A stretch of DNA of 64,000 nucleotides from Halonotius aquaticus (GCF_003605575.1 NZ_QKNY01000018.1:372001-436000), one strand, 5' to 3'. Positions 53,023 to 63,415 are shown, counted from the stretch's first letter. The notes: generated by a model from the letters alone, not told the origin. Made by a program: numbers and translations.

Positions 53023-54303
53023 TCATTGGTCGGCGGCCACCTCCAAGCCGGTGTCGAGGTCGGCGAAGATGTCTTCGCTGTTCTCGATGCCGACCGACAG
53101 CCGGAGCATATCGGGGGCGACACCAGCCGCGCGCTGTTCGTCCTCGCTCAACTGGGCGTGCGTCGTCGACGCCGGGTGAATGACCAGCGTTTTCGCGTCG
53201 CCGATATTAGCCAGAAAGCTCGTCAACTCGACGGCCTCACAGAACGCCTTCGCCGCTTCGAAGCCCCCCTCGACGCCGAAGGTGACCATGCCGCCGTACC
53301 CCGCCAAGTATTCGCTGGCATTGTCGTGGGTCGCGTGGTCATCGAAGCCGGGATACGTCACCCACGCGACGCGGGGGTCGTCCCGGAGGAACGCCGCTAC
53401 CTCGTGGGCGTTCTCGCAGTGGCGATCCATCCGCAGCGGTAGGGTTTCGATCCCCTGCATCGTCTGCCAGGCGTCGAAGGGTGACTGCTGATTGCCGATT
53501 GCCCGAACCGCACGATGGCGGGCCGCCAGCGTGAACGCGCGGTCGCCGAACCGGTCGCTGAAATCGAAGCCGAAGCCGGGGTTTTCGCCCGACAGCTCGG
53601 GGTAGTCCGCGTCGGGATGATCCCACGGGAACGTCCCGCCGTCGACGAGGACGCCACCGACGGTCGTCCCCGACCCGTGAATCCATTTGGTTGTCGACTC
53701 CCAGACGATGTCCGCGCCGTGTTCCAGCGGGCGGCAGAGCGCGGGCGTCCCGAAGGTGTTGTCGACGACCAGCGGGACGGCGTGGTCGTGGGCGATGTCG
53801 GCGAGTCGTTCGAAATCCGGGGTGACCAGCGAGGGGTTGGCGATGGTCTCGACGTGGACGTAGGCGGTGTCGTCGTCGATCGCGTCGGCGTAGGCGTCAT
53901 ACTCAAGCGTCGGCACTGTGCGGGCCTCGATCCCGCGGCGCGGCGCGAGCGTCGAGAGGTAGCTGCCGGTGCCGCCGTACATGTCGCGGCTGGCGACGAC
54001 GTTGTCGCCGCTCTGGGCCAGCACCGTTGTCAGCGAGTCCAGCGATGCCATCCCCGAGGCGGTGGCGACCGCGCCGACGCCACCCTCCAGATCCGCCAAG
54101 CGGGCTTCGAGCTGGCGAACGGTTGGATTTGAGACCCGCGAGTACACGTCGCCTTCCTCGCGGAGGGCGTACAGATCCGCAGCGGTGTCGGCATCATCGA
54201 ACACGTAGGAGGAGGTCTGATAGATCGGCGTCGCCCGCGCGCCGGTGTCAGGATCAGGCTCCGTCCCGGCGTGCAGACTCCGCGTGTTGAAGCCCGTGGT
54301 CAT
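53023..54303 (-). CDS. metY: O-acetylhomoserine sulfhydrylase-like PLP enzyme, copy 2
   Basis: A 426-residue paralogue of the enzyme at the other side of met[82 protein letters not shown] (Lys in TTKW) and [16 protein letters not shown]. It leads the three-gene block and has a TATA-like GATATATGC (minus strand, about 54316-54324) 15-25 bp before the start. The two copies may divide labour between homocysteine synthesis and transsulfuration. Confidence 0.9.
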   Translation of the reverse strand: MTTGFNTRSLHAGTEPDPDTGARATPIYQTSSYVFDDADTAADLYALREEGDVYSRVSNPTVRQLEARLADLEGGVGAVATASGMASLDSLTTVLAQSGDNVVASRDMYGGTGSYLSTLAPRRGIEARTVPTLEYDAYADAIDDDTAYVHVETIANPSLVTPDFERLADIAHDHAVPLVVDNTFGTPALCRPLEHGADIVWESTTKWIHGSGTTVGGVLVDGGTFPWDHPDADYPELSGENPGFGFDFSDRFGDRAFTLAARHRAVRAIGNQQSPFDAWQTMQGIETLPLRMDRHCENAHEVAAFLRDDPRVAWVTYPGFDDHATHDNASEYLAGYGGMVTFGVEGGFEAAKAFCEAVELTSFLANIGDAKTLVIHPASTTHAQLSEDEQRAAGVAPDMLRLSVGIENSEDIFADLDTGLEVAADQ

Positions 54304-54391
54304 GTATAGTGTGCATATATCTCTACGTGTTTATGCGTGAGAGTTACGGCAAAAGCGGCTGGTATGCGGTGTGGTGTCACTGAACGATAGC

Positions 54392-56089
54392 TTAGGTCGA
54401 AACGCCGGTAATCTCGAAGCATGTCCCGCCATCGTCGCGCTCGTCGACTCTGATCTGCCAGCCGTGGGCCTCGATGATCCGTTTGACCACCGCAAGGCCG
54501 ATCCCGGTTCCGTCCTCGTCGGTGCTGTAGCCGAACTCGAAGAGCTCCTCGTGGTCGTCGGGGTCGATGCCGGCTCCGTCGTCTTCAACAGCAAAGCCGT
54601 CGGGCGTTGGTGTGACCGTCACCGTCGATGCCGCGCCGTGATCGTTGGCGTTCCGAAAGAGGTTCTCGAAGGCCTGCCGGAGGCGGGCTGGGTCTGCGGC
54701 GACAGTTCGGTCGCCCTCGACAGCGAGTTCCATCCCACCAGTATCAGCGGTCACCCACGCGTCGGTCGCACAGTCCTCGATGGAGACGGGTTCGGGATCG
54801 GCAACCGTCTGGCCTTGCCGGGCCATCGTCAACAACACCTCGATCAGTTCGTCCATCCGGTCGTGGGAGTGTGCGATGTGCTCAAGCCCCATCTGGGCGG
54901 TTTCGATATCCGGCTCCTCGCCATCGAGGGCGTCGCCGACAGCGGCTGTCCACCCCTCAGCTGTTGACAGCGGATTGCGGAGATCATGCGAGACGACATC
55001 GGCGAACTCTTCGAGACGGTCGTTTTGCTCCTCAAGCTGTCGCTCCCGCTGTTTGCGGTCGGTGATATCGCGGAGGACGACAACATAGCCACGGGTGATA
55101 TCGAACTGGTCGGTGGCCTCGGTTACCTCGATATCATACGTTCGTTGCGAGCCGGTTGCAGCCGATGCCGTCGTGAACTCGCCGGGGGCGTCAGGGTCGG
55201 CAACAGCGGCCGTGAGCGTCTCGCTGAATGCGGAGTCAGCAAGCGCGTCGATTGAGACCTGCGTGCGAAGGCCATCGACTAAGTCGTCGGCAGCCGCGTT
55301 GAAATCGGCGACGACACGCTCGCCGTTGATCAGCAAAACCGGATCGCCCATCTCCCGGAAAAATCGGGTGACAATCACCGGGGCGACACGCAGGAAATCA
55401 TACCGGTAGAGTGCCCACCCGACACCAAGTGCTTGGAGATTAAACAGGAGTGGCGTCGGGTCAACCAGCGGATGCGGGCGGTAATCGCCGATAAACAGCG
55501 TTGTCGAAACGAGGACGATCGCGCCGATCACGAAGATGATCAACGCCTGATACCGATAGATGCCCTGTGTCTGAACAAAAAACCGGCCCAGCAAAAACAG
55601 CGAGAGGCCGACCAACGCCGCCCCGATCAGCAGTTGGAGGAAGGCACCAAGCCCAGCAACCTCGATGGCGGCCGTAACCACACCAAACTGACCGACATCG
55701 ACGCCCGCCAGCATGAGGCCGCCAGGGTTGCTCACGACAAGAATCGACCACACAACGGATTCGACCGCCCCGACCCACCAGAGCCACCCTGGAAGCCACT
55801 CGCTGTCGCCGGTGTACTCGCTGACAAACCGGAGCCACGCGAAGGCGGCCAACGCCGAGGACAGGGCCTTAATAAACAGCCCGACCTCCGCGAACAGTGT
55901 GCCCCCCGCGACAAGCATCAAAAAGTAGCCGGCAGCCCAAAAGCTATCCACAGCCATCAATACGCCGTAGGATTCCGACAATGGGTGGTCAATCCGGCCG
56001 AATGAGTAGACGGCAAGCAGCCCACTGACAATCGTCGCAAGGAAGACGAGTCCAATGACGACAAGGCTCAGGACGACGTCATCGGCCAT
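54392..56089 (-). CDS. Seven-TM sensor histidine kinase
   Basis: A 565-residue membrane kinase. Residues 1-225 hold about seven hydrophobic helices of the 7TM histidine-kinase N-terminal type (LSLVVIGLVFLATIVSGLLAVYSFGRIDHPLSES at the start). Then a PAS domain (about 235-345, ending VVLRDITDRKQRE), H-box FADVVSHDLRNPLSTAEG, and catalytic domain (FENLFRNANDHG, DDGAGI, GTGIGL). The membrane part probably senses a ligand or membrane state. No receiver gene is adjacent. It lies upstream of, and on the same strand as, the metY-metX-metY genes, with an 88-bp gap. Confidence 0.9.
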   Translation of the reverse strand: MADDVVLSLVVIGLVFLATIVSGLLAVYSFGRIDHPLSESYGVLMAVDSFWAAGYFLMLVAGGTLFAEVGLFIKALSSALAAFAWLRFVSEYTGDSEWLPGWLWWVGAVESVVWSILVVSNPGGLMLAGVDVGQFGVVTAAIEVAGLGAFLQLLIGAALVGLSLFLLGRFFVQTQGIYRYQALIIFVIGAIVLVSTTLFIGDYRPHPLVDPTPLLFNLQALGVGWALYRYDFLRVAPVIVTRFFREMGDPVLLINGERVVADFNAAADDLVDGLRTQVSIDALADSAFSETLTAAVADPDAPGEFTTASAATGSQRTYDIEVTEATDQFDITRGYVVVLRDITDRKQRERQLEEQNDRLEEFADVVSHDLRNPLSTAEGWTAAVGDALDGEEPDIETAQMGLEHIAHSHDRMDELIEVLLTMARQGQTVADPEPVSIEDCATDAWVTADTGGMELAVEGDRTVAADPARLRQAFENLFRNANDHGAASTVTVTPTPDGFAVEDDGAGIDPDDHEELFEFGYSTDEDGTGIGLAVVKRIIEAHGWQIRVDERDDGGTCFEITGVST

Positions 56090-56236
56090 TGCGGAGATCG
56101 CTCACTATCAATTCTACTACTCGCGTGTCATAAATAGGCTAGTGATTCCAGTACCGGGAAATTCTGCGGTTTTGAGCCTTCATACGAAGTTATGACACTC
56201 TGCCTCGTATGCCGTCTCGTGGCCATCGCTGGCTGA

Positions 56237-58411
<2,175 letters not shown>

Positions 58412-58451
58412 GTCGCTGGCAGTCCATCGCGCAGTCGTAGGTTTCCCGAAT

Positions 58452-58469
58452 TATAAAATATGTTTTATA
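58452..58469. terminator. A/T-rich inverted repeat between convergent genes
   Basis: TATAAAA (58452-58458) and TTTTATA (58463-58469) around TATG, 40 bp after the ligA stop and overlapping the hydrolase stop codon. It is very A/T-rich in a G+C-rich genome and could end transcription from both sides. Confidence 0.45.
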
Positions 58470-59238
58470 TGTTGGATTTTATAATTGAAGCGAGTTTGTC
58501 CGGGGTTGATTCCGTGACGACATGCCCTACGTCCTCCATTTCGATCAGCCGGCTCTTGGTGAGGTGATTGTTCAGCCTAGTGATTCCTGCCCGGAGGTGA
58601 TCAGGGCTCTGCTCACCAGTCAGAAGTGTTGTCGGAACAGCAAGGTCTGGCACATCTGATAGATCAAACGCTTCGACTTCGTAGCTCTCCCGAATCACTG
58701 TCTCGGTGAGGTGGAGATTTGCCTCTTCGGGCCACCACGGCAACCGAGCAACATCAGAAACCGATCCGTTCTCTTCGATGAACAGTCGCATTGCATCCTG
58801 CCGCTGTCCGGCCTCAAGTCGTGCTTCCATTCGGGCAGCTAAATTGTCATCACTGTGTTCGCCCACCAGCACGGGTGGTTCGTACAGCACGAGATGGTCA
58901 ATGGTGATTTCCGCTGCTGCTGTGAGCGCAACGAGTCCGCCGAAGGAGTGTCCGAACACTGTTGGTGTTCCGTTAACGGCTTCAACGAGGGCTCGGAGAT
59001 CAGCTGCCTCGCGGGCAAGGCTGTACTCCTCACCATCACTGCTGTCGCCTCGTCCTCTCCGATCCGGGACGTACAGGCTAAAGCTGTCTGCGAGATACGG
59101 TCTGAGCGTGTCCCACGCTCGCCGGGTACCGGAGCTACCATGAAGCAGGATCAGCGGCTGGCCATCCCCTTCGTGTTCGTATGCTATGGTCGTCTCATCG
59201 GCCGACTGAACAGTATGGACTGTCGATTCGGAGGGCAT
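58465..59238 (-). CDS. Alpha/beta hydrolase
   Basis: A 257-residue hydrolase: PLILLHGSSGTRRAW (oxyanion loop), nucleophile elbow VFGHSFGGLVAL, acid in LAVPTTLLTGEQSPDHL, and His in EMEDVGHVVTE. Substrate unknown (esterase, lipase or lactonase are all possible). Its codons are less G+C-rich than the neighbours, it ends KLASIIKSNI in A/T-rich sequence, and its promoter contains a long A/T run (minus strand TTAAAAAATT, about 59262-59271). This looks like a recently acquired gene and opens the accessory patch between ligA and the helicase. Confidence 0.8.
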   Translation of the reverse strand: MPSESTVHTVQSADETTIAYEHEGDGQPLILLHGSSGTRRAWDTLRPYLADSFSLYVPDRRGRGDSSDGEEYSLAREAADLRALVEAVNGTPTVFGHSFGGLVALTAAAEITIDHLVLYEPPVLVGEHSDDNLAARMEARLEAGQRQDAMRLFIEENGSVSDVARLPWWPEEANLHLTETVIRESYEVEAFDLSDVPDLAVPTTLLTGEQSPDHLRAGITRLNNHLTKSRLIEMEDVGHVVTESTPDKLASIIKSNI

Positions 59239-59354
59239 CGCTCTTCAGCATTCCCGAGAGCAATTTTTTAATATTTTGCTACAGTGCCTCGCTACGCTGA
59301 TTGAGTAGTGTGCACACCTCGTGTTACAGCCGTACTCTGTAGTGCTCTCGTTTC

Positions 59355-59375
59355 TCACGGCTCCGGCGGCGCGCC
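59355..59375 (+). repeat. Direct repeat, copy 1 (helicase 3' end)
   Basis: TCACGGCTCCGGCGGCGCGCC, identical to 60546-60566. On the minus strand both encode GAPPEP followed by TGA. Homology continues with changes for about 24 more bases, so it is a relic of the helicase gene's C-terminal coding end. Confidence 0.75.
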
Positions 59376-59438
59376 ATCGTCGGTCTCGTGGTCGGCGTAC
59401 TGAACGAGTCCGTCGTCGGCTCGGTAAAACAGGTCGCC
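59355..59438 (-). pseudogene. Relic of a helicase C-terminus
   Basis: An open stretch directly after the UGA stop of the DUF2703 gene and in the same frame. It reads GDLFYRADDGLVQYADHETD and then DGAPPEP and a stop. The neighbouring XPD/DinG helicase ends with NFYTDHDAYDGAPPEP. The last seven residues and stop are identical and the preceding D-H/Y pattern is similar. There is no good start codon. It is best explained as a duplicated and diverged helicase 3' end, but a very small read-through extension is not excluded. Confidence 0.45.
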
Positions 59439-59996
59439 TCAACAGTCACACCCGCTCGCTTCGCTGGCGTCCGCGTCGTCGAAAAACGACGCAATATTCG
59501 CTGGGACCCCTTCAAAAGCTTTCTTGCGGGTGGTGTCCGATGGCGACTGCTCAGGAACCGCAGCCCGCACTAGTGCTGCAACAAGGAACTCGACCGGCGG
59601 AGTCGTATACTCGTCACCTCGGTAGTGCCAGAGCCGACAGTCGATTTCGCCCGGACACGCACAGAGTTCGCCACACGATTCGCAGTTGTTTTCGCGGTAG
59701 TCCGGTTGAATATCGCGCCCGTTGATACGGATCGTCGGCGATACGGCCAACTGCGTCGCTTTCGCTGCCGCCAGCGTATCGACATGGATATCGCGCACAA
59801 CAACGCTGACAGCCAGTGGTTCGAGGATCGGTTCAATCCGTGTGAGTGCTGTTTCGAGTGCCTGTTCGGTTCCAACACATCGCTCGCAGGCCTCGTTGTC
59901 GAGGTAGAGGAAATCGACGGTGACTGTCCGCTGTGTATACTCCGTTGCCGGCGTTTCGACAACTGAAACAGCCGTGCTGTCTGGGAAGGTTTGCAT
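59439..59996 (-). CDS. Cysteine-rich DUF2703-type protein
   Basis: A 185-residue protein with thioredoxin-fold layout: VTVDFLYLDNEACERCVGTEQ (Cys37-x2-Cys40), a long helix, then AVSPTIRINGRDIQP (cis-Pro-like SPT). A second cluster follows at residues 105-120 (Cys105, 108, 112, 114, 120 in NNCESCGELCACPGEIDC) and the end is GCDC (Cys183, Cys185). Nine cysteines in all suggest metal or metalloid binding or thiol chemistry. It is divergent from an HxlR regulator that also has clustered cysteines. ATG 59996 with TATA-like GTATATGC (minus, about 60023-60030). Function unknown. Confidence 0.75.
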   Translation of the reverse strand: MQTFPDSTAVSVVETPATEYTQRTVTVDFLYLDNEACERCVGTEQALETALTRIEPILEPLAVSVVVRDIHVDTLAAAKATQLAVSPTIRINGRDIQPDYRENNCESCGELCACPGEIDCRLWHYRGDEYTTPPVEFLVAALVRAAVPEQSPSDTTRKKAFEGVPANIASFFDDADASEASGCDC

Positions 59997-60022
59997 TGTA
60001 GTGGCCACTACGACCGCCCGGC

Positions 60023-60030
60023 GCATATAC
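60023..60030 (-). promoter_or_regulatory. TATA-like box of the DUF2703 gene
   Basis: Minus-strand GTATATGC 27-34 bp before the ATG at 59996. The imperfect dyad TGTTCAGTTAGTAAACA (60031-60047) abuts it on the upstream side. Confidence 0.45.
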
Positions 60031-60054
60031 TGTTCAGTTAGTAAACACGAACCG

Positions 60055-60072
60055 GGTTTCCGTACCGAAACC
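60055..60072. promoter_or_regulatory. 18-bp palindrome, candidate HxlR operator
   Basis: GGTTTCCGTACCGAAACC is symmetric around its GTAC centre with a single mismatched pair (C/C). It lies midway in the 137-bp region between the divergent DUF2703 and HxlR genes, 25-29 bp beyond each TATA box. Dimeric winged-helix regulators of the HxlR family bind such sites. Confidence 0.55.
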
Positions 60073-60102
60073 GCCCGCCCGGCCGCACGGGGACGACGAA
60101 CG

Positions 60103-60108
60103 TATATA
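60103..60108 (+). promoter_or_regulatory. TATA box of the HxlR gene
   Basis: TATATA 26-31 bp before ATG 60134 and no Shine-Dalgarno, so the transcript is probably leaderless. Confidence 0.5.
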
Positions 60109-60133
60109 TCGCTACAGCGGCTACGCGTGGTGT

Positions 60134-60532
60134 ATGAGTGAGCACGACGAATGGCAAGCCACGTGGCACGGCTTGCACGATATCCTGGGGCCGAAGTGGA
60201 CGTTTCACATCCTTCGCGTCCTCTCCGAGGAGCCCCACGGGTTCAACGCCATTCGGGACAGTCTGAATGGTCTGACCGCGCCGATCCTCTCCCAGCGGCT
60301 CAAAGAGCTTCGCTGCCATGGCCTCGTTGAGCGAACGGTCGAAGCGACGACACCGCCGACCACGATCTATTCGCTCACCCGAACGGGCACTGAAATCGCT
60401 ACGCGGCTCCAGGAACTGGAGTCGCTTGTCGAAATCAACGAGCAGCCGACGCGAGACTGCTCGGCCGAGACGACTGACTGCCGGTCGGAAGCACTTGCCG
60501 ACGGCTGCGTTACGGCAGCGAATCAGTGTTGA
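60134..60532 (+). CDS. HxlR-family winged-helix regulator with cysteine tail
   Basis: A 132-residue protein. Residues 12-95 are the HxlR winged helix: LGPKWTFHILRVLSEEPHGFNAIRDSLNGLTAPILSQRLKELRCHGLVERTV ... TIYSLTRTGTEI. Cys61 lies in the recognition region. The C-terminal ~25 residues hold four more cysteines (109, 116, 125, 132), an unusual tail that could sense oxidants, reactive electrophiles or metals. Divergent from the DUF2703 gene, with shared palindrome between. It lies 13 bp from the convergent helicase stop. Confidence 0.85.
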   Translation: MSEHDEWQATWHGLHDILGPKWTFHILRVLSEEPHGFNAIRDSLNGLTAPILSQRLKELRCHGLVERTVEATTPPTTIYSLTRTGTEIATRLQELESLVEINEQPTRDCSAETTDCRSEALADGCVTAANQC

Positions 60533-60545
60533 GACTCACCGCCGT

Positions 60546-60566
60546 TCACGGCTCCGGCGGCGCGCC
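60546..60566 (+). repeat. Direct repeat, copy 2 (true helicase 3' end)
   Basis: TCACGGCTCCGGCGGCGCGCC, the stop codon and last six codons of the helicase gene (minus strand), identical to 59355-59375. Confidence 0.75.
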
Positions 60567-62735
60567 GTCGTAGGCGTCGTGATCGGTGTAGAAGTTCAGC
60601 ATCGCAAACTTCAGTTTCTCGGGGGTGATGTCGACCAACTCCTCGCGTTCCTCGACCGGGAAGCTCCGACGGACACTGTATTTCCCCATGTCAGCGTTGG
60701 TGTAGCGTTTGTCGGCAAGAATCCGGACGCCGAAATCCTCCGGCGAGCGGATCACGCGGCCGAGGGCCTGCCGGGTCTTGCGGATCGTCGGAATCTCGAC
60801 GGCGTAGGCCCAGCCGGCGTCGCGTTTCTGGTGTTTGCCCTTGTAGGCGCGCTCGTAGGCGTCCTGGACGGCCTCCATCCGCTCGGAGAGTTGCGGGTAC
60901 GGGACGCCGATGACGGCGACCGTGCGGGCCTGGTCGCCGTCGAAACTCACGCCCTCCGCGAGGGTACCCCACAGCGACGTGAACAGCGCCGCGTCGTCGC
61001 TGGCGACGAACCGCTGGCGGAGGTCTTCGGTCGATTTTCCCGATTCGTCGAGGATGAGCGTGCCGAGCGGCTCGTCGGCGCGGTTCTCGACGCTGAGCCG
61101 GCCGTGGTAGCGTTCGGCCTCCGAATACGAGGGGAAGAAGAGGAGGGTGTTACCGGGCGTAAACCGGATCACGTCCCGGAGGAGGTTCGTGATCGTCTCC
61201 TGTGTCTCGGGGTCGTCGCGCTCGCTGGAGAAGAGGGCGGGCACTTCCGCGGCGTACGTCCGGCGGTTTTCCTCGGGATAGGCCAGCCCGTAGGCCATCG
61301 TCGCCGGCGAATCCAGGCCGAGTACGTCTTCGGTCACCTCGAAGGGCCGCAGCGTCGCGCTCATCAACACACTAGCGTACACGTCGTCGAAGAGATCGCG
61401 GGTGACCTCTCGCGGAATGCAGGTGTAGAGCTCGGCGCGGCCATAGACCTCGTCGGTCTGGTCGTTTCGCCGGACGCCGGCCATCGGGTGTTGGCCGAGT
61501 TCGCCGCCCTCCGACATCCAGGTGCTGATGAACTGGGCGGCCTGGAGGGTCTGACACTCCGCGCGGCTCGTCGCCTCGCCCTCCTTGTAGGCGCGTTCGT
61601 ACTCCTCGTCGAGCGTGCGGCCCAGCTGTACCGCGAGTTCGGTTTCGGTGTCGATGCCACGGCCCTCGTAGAGCCGCAGGAATGCGAGGGTGATCTCGTC
61701 GCGGGCGTCGGGGTTGGCGACCGACACGTCCTCCCAGTGCTCGTCGACGTTGTCGCGTTCGTACTCGCTGAGTTCGTCCTCGTAGGTGACGATGAGCGCG
61801 TCGCGGAACGCCTCGATGACGTTGCGCGCGGGCTCGGCGCGGGAGTCTTCGACGCCGGCGAGTTCTTCGAGCGCGGAATCGAGCGTGTTCTCGGTGAGTG
61901 TTTTGGTCGCGTGATCGCGGGCCGCGCCCTCGATGTTGTGGGCCTCGTCGAAGACGGTGATCACGTCGCTGGCGTCGCAGTCGAGCCAGCGGAAGAACTG
62001 CTCGCGGATCATCGGATCCAGCAGGTGGTGGTAGTTGCAGACGACGAGGTCGATGTCTTCCATCCCCTCTTTCAAGAGTTCGTACCCACAGAGGTTCTGC
62101 TGGTCGGCGTACTCGTAGATCTCTTCGGGCGTTCGTACGTCCTCAAAGAGCCAGCCGAAGAACTCGTCGGTGTCGGCGGTGAGATTGTTGTAGTAGTAGT
62201 CGCAGACGTTGCCGTCCTGTAGCTCGTCGAGCTCGTCCTCCAGGTCGTCGAGTTCGTCCATGACGGCACTGCGGGCTTCGGCCGCGCCGGCCTCGCCGTC
62301 TTGGCTCGCTTCGAGGAGTTCCTCCTGTCTGGCGGCCAGTTCCTCGTGGTCGGTTTCGGTATCGACGAGTTCGCGGGTGGTATCCCGGAGCGTCTGGCAC
62401 TCCTGATAGCCCACGTCGATGTGGCACATCTCGGCTTTGCCCTTGAAGACGACCGCCCGGATCGGCTTCGTGCGGGTGATCGCGCGGGCGTCGTCAACGA
62501 ACTGCCGCATCTGCTGGTGGACGTTGGTGGTGATAACGACCGTTTTGTCGTTGTCGCGCGCGTAGGCGAGGGCGGGCACGAGCGCCGAGAGAGTCTTCCC
62601 GGTGCCTGGCGCGCCCTCGAAGAGCACGTCGCGGGCCTGGCCCAGCGAGTTGGCGATCCGGTCGATAGCCTCGCGCTGGTTCGGATACGGCGTCTCGTAA
62701 GGGAAGAACCGGAGGTCGTCGTCCGCGGCTGTCAC
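60546..62735 (-). CDS. XPD/DinG-type Fe-S DNA helicase
   Basis: A 729-residue superfamily 2 helicase. Walker A is EGAPGTGKTLS (Lys47), Walker B FDEAHN, and motif VI QALGRVIRSPEDFG. Four cysteines placed for the [4Fe-4S] domain are Cys104, Cys113, Cys178 and Cys216 (EMCHID, QECQT, NVCDY, NLCGY), with an acidic coiled insert between the second and third. It unwinds DNA 5' to 3' in repair (Rad3/XPD/DinG group). ATG 62735 is the start. Its 3' end is duplicated 1.2 kb downstream (see the repeat entries). Confidence 0.92.
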   Translation of the reverse strand: MTAADDDLRFFPYETPYPNQREAIDRIANSLGQARDVLFEGAPGTGKTLSALVPALAYARDNDKTVVITTNVHQQMRQFVDDARAITRTKPIRAVVFKGKAEMCHIDVGYQECQTLRDTTRELVDTETDHEELAARQEELLEASQDGEAGAAEARSAVMDELDDLEDELDELQDGNVCDYYYNNLTADTDEFFGWLFEDVRTPEEIYEYADQQNLCGYELLKEGMEDIDLVVCNYHHLLDPMIREQFFRWLDCDASDVITVFDEAHNIEGAARDHATKTLTENTLDSALEELAGVEDSRAEPARNVIEAFRDALIVTYEDELSEYERDNVDEHWEDVSVANPDARDEITLAFLRLYEGRGIDTETELAVQLGRTLDEEYERAYKEGEATSRAECQTLQAAQFISTWMSEGGELGQHPMAGVRRNDQTDEVYGRAELYTCIPREVTRDLFDDVYASVLMSATLRPFEVTEDVLGLDSPATMAYGLAYPEENRRTYAAEVPALFSSERDDPETQETITNLLRDVIRFTPGNTLLFFPSYSEAERYHGRLSVENRADEPLGTLILDESGKSTEDLRQRFVASDDAALFTSLWGTLAEGVSFDGDQARTVAVIGVPYPQLSERMEAVQDAYERAYKGKHQKRDAGWAYAVEIPTIRKTRQALGRVIRSPEDFGVRILADKRYTNADMGKYSVRRSFPVEEREELVDITPEKLKFAMLNFYTDHDAYDGAPPEP

Positions 62736-62826
62736 ACCGGCCCTTTGGCGGCAACTGATTAAAACATGGGGGCGAACCGTGTTTTCACCTTGCTGGAGCG
62801 GCTACTTTCTTCGGCAGCATCAATTC

Positions 62827-62853
62827 ATATATTTGCCCACTCACAAAATATAT
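62827..62853. promoter_or_regulatory. A/T-rich inverted repeat overlapping the TATA box
   Basis: ATATATTTG (62827-62835) and CAAAATATAT (62844-62853) are near-perfect inverted arms (one extra A). The right arm contains the TATA element 26-31 bp before ATG 62879. A regulator bound here would block transcription, which suits autorepression by the HTH protein that follows. Confidence 0.45.
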
Positions 62854-62878
62854 TGCAACACGCTCCGTAGCGATAGGC

Positions 62879-63415
62879 ATGGACGAGTTCGATCCGGCTC
62901 CAGCCATTGACGACACGACCGAGCCACGCCAGCAGTGGCTTGACGACACCGACACCTTTGGCCGGGTCTACGACGTTGTGCTCGGCATCACGACACCGGC
63001 ACCTGCAGCCGAGATCGCCGAGATCGCCGACTGCTCGCCCAACGCCGCGACCAAACACCTCTCCCGACTGGCGGAGATGGGCGTCGTCAACGCCGACCGC
63101 GAAAGCCGCCCAGCACGCTATAGCCGCAACGACGGCTACCTCGAATGGCAGGAGGCCAGCCGGATCGGCCGCGATCTATCGGTCGCTGAGATCATCGACC
63201 GCGTCGAATCGCTGGAAGCCGAGCGCGACGAGTACGAGGAGCGGTTCGGGACGACCGACCCCGCTGAGGTCTCCGTCTTCGATTACGACGACCACGACAC
63301 GATCCACGAGCGCATGGCCGCAGTCAGCGAGTGGCAAGGGCTGATCCGGGATCTACGACTCTACGAACTAGCCCGCCAACTCGCGCAAAACGATGGGCAC
63401 CTGATCCCAGCATGA
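62879..63415 (+). CDS. Winged-helix regulator of a two-gene module
   Basis: A 178-residue protein. Residues about 25-90 are an ArsR/TrmB-like winged helix (VLGITTPAPAAEIAEIADCSPNAATKHLSRLAEMGVV). A helical region with EIIDRVESLEAERDEYEERFG follows, and the C-terminus reads LRLYELARQLAQNDGHLIPA. It resembles haloarchaeal DUF7342-like HTH proteins that are common on mobile and accessory regions. The next gene overlaps it by ATGA, so the two are translated together, an antitoxin-toxin style layout. The ligand and target are unknown. Confidence 0.75.
   Translation: MDEFDPAPAIDDTTEPRQQWLDDTDTFGRVYDVVLGITTPAPAAEIAEIADCSPNAATKHLSRLAEMGVVNADRESRPARYSRNDGYLEWQEASRIGRDLSVAEIIDRVESLEAERDEYEERFGTTDPAEVSVFDYDDHDTIHERMAAVSEWQGLIRDLRLYELARQLAQNDGHLIPA

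Noticed and set aside
59436-59444. Selenocysteine codon at the end of the DUF2703 gene
   Set aside because: The UGA follows CDC and is followed by open sequence, but no SECIS-like hairpin is evident and haloarchaea are not known to use selenocysteine. A relic of the helicase end explains the downstream frame.
60318-62222. 634-codon open frame opposite the XPD/DinG helicase
   Set aside because: Antisense to a gene with intact helicase motifs; the product is Val/Gly/Leu-rich with no family features.
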